Below, piece by piece: positions 34,160-45,258 of a stretch of 64,000 nucleotides of DNA (position 1 is its first letter; each line of letters opens with the position of its first letter). The notes beneath the pieces were generated by a model, which saw only the letters and a program-made list of their open reading frames with translations, did not search any database and had not been told where the DNA came from. This DNA is from Alopecurus myosuroides (taxonomy: Eukaryota; Streptophyta; Magnoliopsida; Poales; Poaceae): positions 183,891,958 to 183,955,957 of the forward strand of contig CM054062.1 of NCBI GenBank assembly GCA_028641055.1. Direction: 5' to 3'. The position numbers and the translations under genes were made by a program.

Positions 34160-34404
34160 GAAGATTGGGGCTTAATGTGATGGCGACGAGCGGTGCGGCT
34201 CGAACGGGAGGAATGGAGGTACAAAGGTGGCGTTTGACGGCGGCGCGAGGCGATTCAAGGGCGGGCGCGACCGCTGTTAATCTTGCGTCAGTAACAGGCG
34301 CGAGTTCTTCACGATGGTGCTGCGAAGGTGTTAGGAGCAAGGAGGGAGAGGAGAAGTTGTGGCGTGGTGATGGGCTTAGGGTTACCCTCTAAGCGCTATT
34401 TATA
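34160..34404 (-). promoter_or_regulatory. Distal TATA box and possible first exon of the antisense gene
   Basis: TATAAATA at 34404-34397 (minus) is followed about 20 nt later by AGGGTAACCCTAAGCC. The same arrangement, TATAAATA then GGGTAACCCTAAACC, precedes the antisense gene fragment in the neighbouring Tat element (37533-37526). A donor CTTCTCG|GTAAGC lies at about 34159. Conservation in two divergent elements supports this as the true promoter. Confidence 0.55.
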
Positions 34405-34781
34405 AGGCAAGGGAGAGCTTATCTTAACGGCTAGGAGCCGGGAACCGCGGGGTAATGGTTATCCACGAAGATTTCGCAAGATGTGCGTCAAGTGTTGGGC
34501 AAGGCATCGTGACAGAGGAAGGAAGGGGTTCGTCCGTAATAACAGGACTGGTTATCAAGCATGAGATCTTGTCATTTCTTATCGTGGTTTGGACTCAGGG
34601 ATTTGGACCCAAGTATATGGAGGAAAGGTCCGGGTTGTTGTATGGCCACCATGGAGCCAGGCCTAGCTGAATATCGCGATATCTTAACTCAGTTTTCGTA
34701 CGCCCATATGATCGGTATCTTTGCAGGGAATAGCAAGCGCTTCAAGGAGATCCGTGAAGCCCAAGCTATTCTGGGGACTAC
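34405..34781 (+). other. 3' non-coding end of the Tat element
   Basis: No gene. Ends in TATTCTGGGGACTAC directly before the 3' LTR, a short purine-rich tract in the position of the polypurine primer. Confidence 0.6.
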
Positions 34782-35258
34782 TGACGGGGGGATACTAACC
34801 CGGTATGCCAGGCTCCGGGAAGTAACCCGGCCCAAAGGATGGTGTGCAGGATCCGATTAATGATAAAGATGTTTGTGGAGGCCCAAGTTCAGGGGCCTAG
34901 TGACCCGGATTAGGGGTGTTGTAAAGGAAAGTTAGAGTTAGCACGCCGTGTCTGGGTAGGACCCGGGTGTGCCTTGTAGAAAAAGCTAGGGGGTACGGGT
35001 GTTATATAAACCGACCCCCGGGTATAGTTTGGGACAGAGACCTAAGAATCCTAGCAATATTGGGTGGTATCGAGTATCCAGTGTAAACCCTAATCGAGTT
35101 ATTGTATCGAGAATAGAGATCCGGCGACTTCGATTGCCGGCTGTCAGATCAAGTTGCATCATGTCTTCCTTTGAGCTAAACCCTCTCCCGAACGCCTGTG
35201 TCGACTTGCCCCAAGATCAGTTACCCCTGGTAACATCTGCCGTGATTATCCCACGACA
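34782..35258 (+). mobile_element. 3' LTR of the Tat element
   Basis: A 477-bp copy matching 24629-25105 at every position I compared, including the TATA box at 35003-35010. Followed by the target duplicate AGTAG. Confidence 0.95.
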
Positions 35259-35263
35259 AGTAG

Positions 35264-36271
35264 CTAGATGGTTGTCTTCTCCTCCTTTTGTGACATCGTG
35301 TTTAGATATTGTGAGATGCCTAACATGATCAAGATCATCTTATTGTAATGCTACATGTTGTGTTTGCTGGGATCCGATGAATATTGAATGCTATGTCAAG
35401 TTGATTATAAGTCTATCTTTTATATGTTATTTTTTATCTTGCGTGCTCTCCATTACTAGTAGATGCTCTGGCCAAGTTGATGTTTGTAACTCCAAGAGGG
35501 AGTATTTATGCTCGATAGTGGGTTCATGCCTCCAGTAATCTGGGAGAGTGACAATAACTTCTAAGATTGTGGATGTGCTGTTGCCACTAGGAATAAAACA
35601 ACAATGCTTTGTCTAAGGATAATTCTATTGTTTACATTACACACTTTACTTAATGCAATAATCTGTTGCTTGCAAGTTAATACCCAAAGTTTGCTCGGAC
35701 GACGTCCTGAGGGTGGATTATTAGTTGTAGATGTAGTTGGATTACGGTCTATGTATCATGTTGTAATGCCCAAATGAATCTCGTAGCAATCATCATGTCA
35801 TGTATATGCACTACGGTGCAGCCTCTATTTTGTCAAATTACCCAGTTGTAATTTGTTCACCCAGCATGTTATTATCGAGAGACACCACTAGTGAATTGTA
35901 GACCCCGGTCCATTCTTTTACACTGATAATACAACTTAATGCAAATATTGTTCTCATTTTATTCACTGCAAACAAACATCATTTTTCGCAAATACGTCTA
36001 ATCCTTTGTTTTCAGCAAGACCGGTGAGATTGACAACCTCACTGTTTCGTTAGGGCAAAGTATCTTGGTTGTGTTGTGTGCAGATTCCACGTTGCTGCTG
36101 AGCCTGGTAGTGCGCCCTGCTAATATCAGATGTCAACAACCTTCAGAAGTGATTTCTTTCTCCTACTGGAACGATTAAACCTTGGTTTCCTTGTGAGGGA
36201 AAATCTTGTTGCTATACCCATCATACCTTCCTCTTGGGGTCTCCCAACGAACGTGTGTCTACATGCCATCA
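35264..36271 (+). mobile_element. LTR, right part, interrupted by the Tat insertion
   Basis: Continues the LTR begun at 24275: CTAGATGGTTGTCTTCTCC, GCTGGGATCCGATGAAT, GAGGGAGTATTTATGCTCG, TGCACTACGGTGCA, GACCCCGGTCCATTC and ACCGGTGAGATTGACAACC all have counterparts, inverted, in 240-1866. It ends with the family's CATCA terminus at 36271. What follows is not the expected primer site but a Tat fragment, so this is either a 3' LTR or a solo LTR whose left end was lost. Confidence 0.8.
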
Positions 36272-36537
36272 AGGTGGTTCCTTGGTGGTAATCCAGAAAG
36301 CATCAGAGAGCTGTAAACCGGAAAATTGTCGGGTTAGATACAATGATATTTCAGTTCACAAAGGTAGAAAGATAACGAGTTCATTAGAATAAACAAAATC
36401 ACTTACTGGAGGAGTCGGGTTCTACACGGAAAAAGCGGGGAGACCCACATCATGGACCCTCTCCCTATGCAAACCAACTAGGTTCTTAAGCATCTTTGGT
36501 AGTTCAGTTTTGGAAGGGATGTTGATTGAGTATCTCA

Positions 36538-37487
36538 TCAAATCAGTGGAATAACCGTGTATTGGTGGAAAAGCCGGTTCCTAATACTAAGGGGCTGGAT
36601 ATGCCAAGTCACCCAAGTTTGAGTAAGATCTAAACCGGTCAAGTCGTGAACAATCAGGGACTTGACGCGTTTGAGCAATGGAGTGAGTTTGGAACGGGCT
36701 TCCGGCTCAGGAAAAGATTTCATCTTATCATCAGGACAAGACGCTCATAACGGTAACCCGGCAAAGGAGGCTCACCGGTTGGGGAAGTATCTTTGCAATA
36801 AAAATAGGATTTTGGCCATAACTTGGGGTGGCTACCCAGATTAACGGCCGAGTAACTATATCTTTGCGTCTCTGAAAAGAGTATCCCCTCACAACAGATT
36901 AAGACACCACCAACTGTTTTTGGGTGTTTGTTACAATATAAGTACTCCAAAAATAAATCTAGGTTTGGTTCGATCTCAAGATAATCCTCACAGAGACTTA
37001 CAAAGTTATTGACGTTGAGGACAGAGTTTGGAGGGATATTTTGGGGGTGTAACCCGTAATGTGCTAGGATACTACGGAAGAAACGAGACCCGGGAGGACG
37101 GAAACCCCGGGTCACGTGGTCAGGAAATACGATTACCTCGTCCGACCGACTCCTGGGCCGGATCTCGTTTCTGGGCGCGCGGTAGGATATGTTATCCGGC
37201 AGCAAACCGGTATTCTCCATCTCTTGAAGCCGGGCGTGCGTGATTTCGTACGTGCACTAGTCCATGATCATTTCCTTCTTGTTCCAGGCGGAGGAACCGA
37301 CAAGATCCATTGCTTTCTTCTTCTTGCAAGTTCCATGCCTTTGCTGGCCATGTTCTTCTCCTTCATGGTATCCCTCGAACCGGCGGCGAAGCTCCAGTGA
37401 CGGTGGTGAACCTCCGGCGGCGGCGGCAGAGCTTGAGCTTGAATCGAGCTCCTGGGCGGCGCTGTAGGAGGAAGATGTAGTGAGCAA
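36538..37487 (-). pseudogene. Broken copy of the Tat antisense gene
   Basis: Minus-strand frame 37487-37257 ends at a TAG, after which the same frame continues (37256-36720) through FPDHVTRGFRPPG, ILAHYGLHPQNI and FYCKDTS to a premature end near 36720. A shifted frame (36723-36538) then resumes with the downstream DLTGLDLTQTWVTWHIQP stretch that matches LLGLNLIKTWVDFRIQP of the intact gene. At least one nonsense change and one frameshift are therefore present. The N-terminal serine-rich part differs from the intact gene. Confidence 0.85.
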
Positions 37488-37525
37488 CGGAGGTATGGAA
37501 TGGTTTAGGGTTACCCCATGCCCAT

Positions 37526-37533
37526 TATTTATA
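37526..37533 (-). promoter_or_regulatory. TATA box before the antisense gene remnant
   Basis: TATAAATA on the minus strand, about 40 nt before the start of the remnant's open frame, followed by GGGTAACCCTAAACC as in the intact element at 34404-34397. Confidence 0.55.
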
Positions 37534-37980
37534 AGCGGGGGGTAAAACCCTAGAAGTTACCGTGGGATATTTTCAAAAAAGACCCCGAAGACTATCGCAT
37601 TTCCAGAATGGACCTAGGTCAAACTAAAGAAATATGGAGATAAAATATCCCGCATTTTCACCATTAAACGCGTGGATCAAATCACGGGATAAGCCAAGGA
37701 AAATTCGAGTCCTCGAATCCTAGGGATAGACTCACAAACATAACTACCTGGATAAACCAAATCGGCTTAAACAAGTAAGTAAAGAGCGAAGAAAAAGGGA
37801 GATAAAATCTCCAACAGATCAAGATCAAGTGCGAGAAGGAAATTGCCAGTTCACCATTCTAAGGTGAAGAACCGGATCAGGGTTATTTCAGAGATCACAT
37901 GAGTTTGTGTTTTTTTCCTTCACGAGCTTAACATGAATGAACAAACCACGGTCTGGTGTTCATATTAACCTTGGGGATAA

Positions 37981-38574
37981 TGTTGGGGGAATGACTAAGG
38001 GGGTACCCCAGCTAGCATGTTCCTTAACCGGCTTTGGTAAAAGCCGGTTTATAGACAGCGTGTCGGTTTACCCTAGGTCCGGGAATCAGGCAAAATAGGT
38101 TTGCTACTTTCATCGAGGAAGGCCAGAGACCTGGCTTTCGACACTGGAAGACCCGGCTATTGGGGGAAGTGAAAGGATTCAAGACAGGTCCAGACCCAGC
38201 GGAGCCGCAAACCCGTCAGGGAGCTCCAGAACCGTCTGGAGCTAACCCGGCCACCCGGATGAACCGCCAAGGACTTGTGTTGTCGGGTCACGCTAGGACT
38301 CCGACTACGGGCATAACCCGGATTCACCTGTAAACCCTGGAACTCGTCTGTTATATAAAGAGAGTTCCTGGGGCGTAGAAACTAAATCTAGTTCATAGCA
38401 ATAGTTCACGAGACATTGAAAGTCGAAATCGCTCCTTGTAATCGAGACCTCGAATCACCAATAGAAAAGAGACAGGAGTAGGTTTTACCCTCCATAGAGG
38501 GGCCGAACCTGGGTAAACTCGCGTTTCTCATTCCCACCATAACTATTTAGATACTTCCTTCAGAAGCTATGGCA
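37981..38574 (+). mobile_element. 3' LTR of the second Tat element (594 bp)
   Basis: Begins TGTTGGGGGAATGACTAAGG immediately after a purine-rich tract and ends GAAGCTATGGCA. TTATATAAAGAG near 38352 is its TATA box. Abuts the next element at 38575 without a spacer. Confidence 0.75.
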
Positions 38575-39994
38575 TGATGTCTACACACGCTTCTATTATT
38601 GTAGACAGTGTTGGGCCTCCAAGTGCAGAGGTTTGTAGAAAATCAGCAAGTTTCCCTTAAGTGGATCACCCAAGGTTTATCGAACTGAGAGAGGTAGAGG
38701 TCAAAGATATCCCTCTAAAGCAACCCTGCAATTAAGATACAAGAAGTCTCTTGTGTCCCCAACACACCCAATATACTTGTCAGGTATATAGGTGCACTAG
38801 TTCGGCGAAGAGATAGTGAAATGCGAGTAATATGGATGGTTATAAGTAATAATAGCAATCTGAAATAAATATGGCAGCAAGCAAACATGTAGCAGAACAG
38901 GCGGAAAACGGTGTTTCAATGCTTGGAAACAAGGCCTAGGGATCCTACTTTCACTAGTGGATACTCTCAACAATGATCACATAATTGAATAACTAAATAT
39001 CTTCTCTTCACTATGCTACTCCGAACCATTCTCCGGTCGAATAACAAACACCAATTCATTGCGTAGGGATGTAACAACACTCCTCAAGTTTGTATTCCCA
39101 TGTCTAGTTAACCCCACGCTGTCACTATGAGCGCCCTAGAAGGTACTAAGAAAACACCACAATTTCATAGGTTCACCATCCAACACAAGATATAAATATC
39201 ATGCTAAACCACACGGTGCACACACTGTCACCTTTACACCGTGATCAAAGTGTTTACGGAGATCTCATAATAAAACCACTTGAGTAGCATAACAAATGAA
39301 GAGTAACATCTACTAATTCAATTAGATTACAAATCTCACGATCACATATAGATCACACCATGGGAGAGAGAGATGAACCACATAGCTATCGATAGAGCCC
39401 TCAGACTCGGGGGAGAACTACTCCCTCCCCATCATAGGAGAAAACAACGACGATGGAGATGGCTGTGGAGTCGATGGAGATGGCTTCCGGGGGAACTTCC
39501 CCGTCCCGGCAGGGTGCCCGAACAGAGATCTGTCCCCCGAAACTTGGGTTGACGATGACGGCGGTTGCGTAAGGTTTCGTGGAATTTCGCCGATTCCTTT
39601 AGGGTTTTCCCTCGGGGGAGTATATATAGGAGAAAGGGCGATGCCGGGGGATGGACAGGGGCCCACACCACCAGGTGGCGCCACCAGGGGGACCCGCGCC
39701 ACCCCATGGTGTGGCCACCCTGTGGCCCCCCTCCGGGGCTCTTCGGGACTTCTGGATGCTTCCGGAACTTTTAAGACTGCTGGCTTTTCAATTTTCCAAT
39801 TCCGAGAATATTTCCAGAACAACTTTTCTGAAACTAAAAACAGCAGAAAACAGGGAACTGGCTATGTGGCATCTTGTCAATAGGTTAGTCCGGAAAATTG
39901 ATAAAAATGACATAAAGTGTATAGCAAACATGTGGGAAATAACATGAAAACAACATGGAACATCAGAAATTAGGGATACGTTTATGACATATCA
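38575..39994 (-). mobile_element. 3' LTR of the non-autonomous element
   Basis: On the minus strand it begins TGATATGTCATAAACG and ends GTGTGTAGACATCA; 1,420 bp. A TATATATA box lies near 39615-39625. The first about 250 bp in the minus direction closely resemble those of the LTR at 240-1866, but the remainder is unrelated. Confidence 0.85.
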
Positions 39995-40012
39995 AGCATC
40001 CCCAAGCTTAGT

Positions 40013-42685
40013 TCCTACTCGTCCTCGAGTAGGTAAACGATAAAACAAATAATTTCTGAGGTGACATGCTACCACACAATCTTGATCATAATAATGTAAA
40101 AGCATATGTAAGCTGAGATCATAGAACTTTAACACAAACATGATAAATATAACTTTAATAATAAAGCATAGCAATCACTTTGCATCATGAGAATTATCTC
40201 AAATAAAAGATCGTGAATAACAATGCAAAGAAATATATATGTTTGTTTCAAGTATAGAGAAAGCATGGCAAAGTGGTATTTCGCTAGTCCTTAAAAGTGG
40301 GGAAAAACATAAATGCCAGGACACCTTCAAAGTTCATGAGGAAGACTAGAACAAATAATTTGAGAACAAGCAATAACACATCATGAATCAATTAATAATT
40401 TTTCTGGGACAAATGCACATAAAACTCAGAATGGCAAAAATACTCTCTCAACTGTGCATAAAGTTAGAGGATGGAAACTCAACATAAAAGTAAAAGAAAG
40501 GCCCTTCGTAGAGGGAAGAAGGGATCACTCATGTGCTAGAGATTTTTATTTTATTAAACAGAGGTATTAAAAGTTTGACACTCCTCCCATCCATCTTTCA
40601 CAAACCATGGCTAACTGAATCCTTGGGTGCCTGCCAACAACCACATACCATGGATGAGTGTCTATATTTTGGGAGATGTATGCTAATGTCAACGATTGGT
40701 AAACAGAAAATACAGTACGTCACAAGCCAACCAGATTTCACAAGAGCGGCTCCCATATGAAGGACGCAACTGGTATAGAAGGTCATCCTTCTCTTTTGTT
40801 TACACAATTATGCGTTGACTGATAAATCAGGGGCAAAAATAGTGACGAGATTTTGTGTGTATTAATTTGGGGTTGGGAACCCCGCTGCCGGATCGTCTAT
40901 CAATTGGATAAGAGGATGAAGCCACTAGTCCAGTGTGTGAAATCCAATCAACAAGTGAGATAAAGATTCTCTATTTACGTCCTCATGAGCAAAAATAGAA
41001 ACACAAAGCAGGAGTAATTTTTGAAGGTTTTAAAGGTAACATATGAGAAATTTACTTGGAGTGGCAGTTAAATACCACATGTAGGTAGGTATGGTGGACA
41101 CAATGGGAAAACTTGGTTTTAGGGAGTTGGATGCACGAGTAGAATTCCATACTCAGTACACGTGGAGGCTAGCAAAAGACTAGGAGCGACAAATCAAGAG
41201 AGCATAAGAGTCATAATCATGCATAGCGAAATAAACATCATTAATCAAAGCATAGGCGGTTTCACAAGTTCAAAAACTAAATGATCATATAGGCTATTAG
41301 TGACTGGTTCATAGTCATAAACATGGTGTGAGCATGCGCCAAGTCAACCAAATAAAACATTCGAAAGAGAATACCATAAATTTATGCTTCAGTATGACAA
41401 GAACAACTCATGAATCTTTCGATGGCACATTAAACACTCTCAGCTATTTGAGGTTAATCATGCTACTCAATAACCACAAGGCTTTAAAACTAAAATAACA
41501 TCTAGCATGATACGAAAAAAAAGTTCTAGACACTGTCTATACAAGCTTCTACTTGCACCATTAAAAACTCTACTTCAAGCAACAGTTTGTTTTCCCAACA
41601 AGCACCATACAAGATATGTTTTAACAAAAATACTATACATGATACAGCAAGCAAACATGAGAGTAATAACATAACACTACTAAAACTAACAACTCTGAAT
41701 AAGAGATGCATGAAAACAAAGGCTAAACGCAGTACTAGCAAAAAGTGAACACTCACTAAACAATAAGAATGAAAACTAGAGTGTTCTAAGCAATGAAAAC
41801 GGAGTGTGTATCTCTCCCACAAAATTATGATAAGATCCAATCATAAACTACAGCAAAGAAAACTAAACAAACTGAAAGCAAAAATAAAAGACGCTCCAAG
41901 TAAAGCACATAAGATGTGACCGAATAAAAATATAGTTTCACTAGAAGTGACCTGATAAATTGTTGATGAAGAAGGGGATGCCTTGGGCATCCCCAAGCTT
42001 ATATGTTTGAGTCTTCTTGGAATTTTCTGGGATGTACCACCGGGGCATACCCCAAGCTTAGGCTTTTCACTCTTCTTGATCACATCATATCATTCTCTTC
42101 TCTTGACCCTTGAAAACTTCCTTCACACCAAACTTCTCACAATCGAAATAATAAATTCATATGGTTTAGTTTCAACACAATAATAACACTAATAAACACA
42201 TTAAATAATTTAACAAATTCTTTTAAAACTCTTTTTCTCAAAAGAACACCAAAAGAAAGAGATTAAGAGGCAAATGCAATTATTGGCAGAAATCTGTCAA
42301 AATAGAACAGCAGGTAAAGATCGATTTTTTCGAAAATCTTATGTTGCTCAAATAAAAAAGTGGTAAACTAAGAAAAGTTTTGTATATATCCAAGGATGAC
42401 GCAGAAAAAAACTCAGGTCATTTTGAATTTTCTGTGGTTTTATACGATTTTAACAGTGGACAACAGAAATCTGTTTCCTGCGCCGAAATCCGAAATATAG
42501 TCTCAACTTTCCACTAGAGACTTTACTTGGCTCAACAAAGACACAAAATAAAATATACATAGGGGTTTCTAAGGAAATATACAACACCCAGGTGCAAAGC
42601 ACATAAAAGAAAACGAAGAAAAGCGGGTTGAAAACAGAGAAATAAAACGGGTTGTCTCCCGGAAGCACTTTTCTTTTAATGCCTT
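40013..42685 (-). other. Non-coding interior of the non-autonomous element
   Basis: AT-rich, no recognisable domain on either strand. TTGGGCATCCCCAAGCTTA near 41984 and CCCCAAGCTTAGG near 42052 are extra copies of the purine-tract motif, which may record past internal rearrangements. Open frames here (up to 104 codons) have no support. Confidence 0.6.
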
Positions 42686-43699
42686 TCAGCTAGGCACAAT
42701 GATTTTTAAAAGATACTCACATAAGAAGAACAATAAGAGAACATCAATAAGCAAATATAAAACACATTTAAGTCTAACCCACTTCCTATGAAAAAGAATC
42801 TTGTAGAAAAACAAGTCAACGAAGCACAAAGTGATTAGCATAGGAAGACAAAATAAGTGCAACTTCAAAAATTTCAACATAAAGAGAGGAAACTTAATAT
42901 TGTTGAGATGCATAAAACCATGTTTCCCTCTCTCATAATAACTTTCAGTAGCATCATAAATAAAATTAACAATATAGCTATCACATAAAACATTCTTATC
43001 ATGAGCCACGTGCATAAAAGAATTAATACTTTCCACATAAGCATAGTCATTCTTATTAATAGCAGTGGGAGCAAATTCAACAAAATAGATATCATTATTA
43101 TTCTCATCACCATAATAATCAAATATAAGAGGCATAGTCTCATCAAAATAAATTTTCTCCTCAATAGTAGGTGGACTGAAAATATCATATTCATCATTGT
43201 AATCATCATATATAGGAAGAATAATATCATCATAAGCAATAGAATAGTTATCCTCCAAAATGTGTTCATTTGTAAACATATCATCATTTTTACTAGGAGG
43301 ATATGTATCAAGCATATAATCATTAGTATAAAAAGGATTTTCAAACACATCATCCACAAGTTTAGAGCTTTCTATATCATCATTTTCAATATCAAAACTA
43401 GTGTGCTTTTCCCAGTCATGATCACTACTATATGTAACAGGCATAGGCTCATCATCAAAGCAAATTTTCTCCTCCGTGCTTGGGGAAGTAAAAAGGTTAT
43501 TTTCATATAAACTATCTTCCCCAAGCTTAGAATTTTCCATAGCATTAGCAATAATGGTGTTCAAAGAATTCATACTAATAACATTGCTATTAGCATGCAA
43601 ATAAAGATTTATAGGTTTTTTAATTTTCTCTTCAAACACTTCATGTCCTAACTCAAGATAAATATTATAAAGCTCTCTCATATTTTTGTTGTTTTCCAT
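42686..43699 (-). CDS. Acidic protein with hydrophobic C-terminus, retroelement-encoded
   Basis: A 337-aa frame beginning about 150 nt after the primer site, where gag would be. Residues 1-240 are rich in Asp, Glu and Asn and contain imperfect internal repeats around EEKI(C/Y)FD(D)E.MP (about residues 75 and 180) and runs such as YDDYNDEYDIF. The last about 70 residues hold two strongly hydrophobic segments that could span a membrane (LKLHLFCLPMLITLCFVDLF; VLYLLIDVLLLFFLCEYLL). No zinc knuckle or capsid motif is visible. Similar predicted proteins are common in Triticeae repeats, but I know of no function. The intact frame in an otherwise old element hints at past selection, though AT-rich composition alone lowers stop frequency less than this would need. 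Confidence 0.65.
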   Translation of the reverse strand: MENNKNMRELYNIYLELGHEVFEEKIKKPINLYLHANSNVISMNSLNTIIANAMENSKLGEDSLYENNLFTSPSTEEKICFDDEPMPVTYSSDHDWEKHTSFDIENDDIESSKLVDDVFENPFYTNDYMLDTYPPSKNDDMFTNEHILEDNYSIAYDDIILPIYDDYNDEYDIFSPPTIEEKIYFDETMPLIFDYYGDENNNDIYFVEFAPTAINKNDYAYVESINSFMHVAHDKNVLCDSYIVNFIYDATESYYERGKHGFMHLNNIKFPLFMLKFLKLHLFCLPMLITLCFVDLFFYKILFHRKWVRLKCVLYLLIDVLLLFFLCEYLLKIIVPS

Positions 43700-43848
43700 T
43701 CAGTCTAACTAGTAAATATAAAAACAAGGAATAAGTAAAAATCAGCCTAACTAGTGAAAACAAGAAACAAAAAGATATAATTGCAGAATCTAAAGGAAAT
43801 AACTTCGAGCACTCACACTCGAGGATGTGAGAATCTTTTACCTTACCT

Positions 43849-43865
43849 CCCCGGCAACGGCGCCA
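43849..43865 (-). other. tRNA-Asp-type primer binding site
   Basis: On the minus strand TGGCGCCGTTGCCGGGG, the standard form for this group of grass Gypsy elements, about 10 nt after the 5' LTR. Confidence 0.88.
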
Positions 43866-43875
43866 GAAAAGAGCT

Positions 43876-45258
43876 TTATATCTACACACGCTTCTATTCT
43901 TGTAAACAGTGTTGGGCCTCCAAGTGCAGAGGTTTGTAGAACAGCAACAAGTTTCCCTTACGTGGATCACCCAAGGTTTATCGAACTCAGGGAGGTACAG
44001 GTCAAAGATATCCCTCTCAAGCAACCCTGCAATTAAGATACACGAAGTCTCTTGTGTCTCCAACACACCTAATATACTTGTCAGGTATATAGGTGCACTA
44101 GTTCGGCGAAGAGATAGTGAAATGCGAGTAATATGGATGGTTATAAGTAATAATAGCAATCTGAAATAAATATGGCAGTAAGCAAACATGTAGCAGAACA
44201 GGCGGAAAATGGTGTTTCAATGCTTGGAAACAAGGCCTAGGGATCCTACTTTCACTAGTGGACACTCTCAACAATGATCGCATAACTCTTCACTATGCTA
44301 CTCCGAACCAATCTCCGGTCGAATAACAAACACCAATTCATTGCGTAGGTCTATAACAACACTCCTCAAGTTTGTATTCCCATGTCTAGTTAACCCCACG
44401 CTGTCACTATGAGCGCCCTAGAAGGTACTAAGCAAACACCACAATTTCATAGGTTCACCATCCAACACAAGATATATATAGCATGCTAAACCACACGGTG
44501 CACACACTATCACCTTTACACCGTGATCAAAGTGTTTACGGAGATCTCATAACAAAACCACTTGAGTAGCATAACAGATGAAGAGTAACATCTACTAATT
44601 CAACTAGATTACAAAGCTCATGATCACATATAGATCACACCATGGGAGAGAGAGAGATGAACCACATAGCTACCGGTAGAGCCCTCAGCCTCGGGGGAGA
44701 ACTACTCCCTCCTCATCATAGGAGACATCAACGACGATGGAGATGGCTTCCGGGAGCACTTCCCCGTCCAGGCAGGGTGCCAGAACAGAGATCCGTCCCC
44801 CGAAACCTGGGTTGACGATGACGGCGACTCCGGAAGGTTTCGTGGAATTTCGCCGATTCCTTTAGGGTTTTCCCTCGGGGGGAGTATATATAGGCGAAAG
44901 GGCGATGCCGGGGGGGTGGACAGGGGGCCCACACCACCAGGTGGCGCCACTAGGGGGACCCGCGCCACCCCATGGTGTGGCTACCCTGTGGCCCCCCTCC
45001 GGGGCTCTTCGGGGCTTCTGGATGTTTCCGGGACTTTTAAGACTTCTGGCTTTTGAATTTTCCAATTCTGAGAATATTTCGAGAACAACTTTTCTGAAAC
45101 TAAAAACAGCAAAACAGGGAACTGGCTCTATGACATCTTGTCAATAGGTTAGTCCGGAAAATCGGTAAAAATGACATAAAGTGTATAACAAACATGTGGT
45201 AAATAACATGAAAACAACATGTAACATCAGAAATTAGGGATACTTTTATGACGTATCA
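43876..45258 (-). mobile_element. 5' LTR of the non-autonomous element
   Basis: On the minus strand it begins TGATACGTCATAAAAG and ends near GTGTGTAGATATA, having lost the canonical CA. About 1,383 bp, similar to 38575-39994 over the whole length with scattered substitutions and small gaps. Confidence 0.85.

Larger units (their letters stand above)
24629..35258 (+). mobile_element. Young Tat-lineage Gypsy LTR retrotransposon (10.6 kb)
   Basis: Bounded by two 477-bp LTRs that look identical over their whole length, and flanked by AGTAG at 24624-24628 and 35259-35263. Order on the plus strand: LTR, primer site, protease, reverse transcriptase, two RNase H domains, integrase; then about 1.1 kb of non-coding sequence, then a multi-exon gene on the minus strand, then a purine-rich tract and LTR. 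The double RNase H and the antisense open frame with a putative gypsy-type transposon domain (PF04195 type) are marks of the Tat lineage (Grande, RIRE2 and relatives). A gag domain cannot be found, so the element may depend on a relative for particle formation. Confidence 0.95.
36272..38574 (+). mobile_element. 3' fragment of a second Tat-lineage element
   Basis: Contains the antisense gene remnant (36538-37487), its TATA box (37533-37526, minus), a non-coding stretch, the purine-rich AACCTTGGGGATAA and a 594-bp 3' LTR. The 5' LTR and pol are absent; the left border is the LTR ending at 36271. Its antisense protein is clearly related to, but well diverged from, that of the young element, so this is a different and older family member. 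Confidence 0.8.
38575..45258 (-). mobile_element. Complete non-autonomous Gypsy-type element (6.7 kb)
   Basis: On the minus strand: 5' LTR (45258-43876), tRNA-Asp-type primer site (43865-43849), one open frame (43699-42686), about 2.7 kb of AT-rich non-coding DNA, a purine-rich tract (GCTTGGGGATGCT, 40007-39995) and 3' LTR (39994-38575). No protease, RT, RNase H or integrase is present, so it must have been mobilised by a relative. The two LTRs differ at several percent of positions, so insertion is old. The flanks (TGGCA left, TGTCC right) do not match, suggesting rearrangement or inter-element recombination after insertion. Confidence 0.85.

Noticed and set aside
37981..38574. Could pair with 8645-9296 as LTRs of one long element.
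   Set aside because: Sequences are unrelated beyond TG...CA ends and orientation is opposite.
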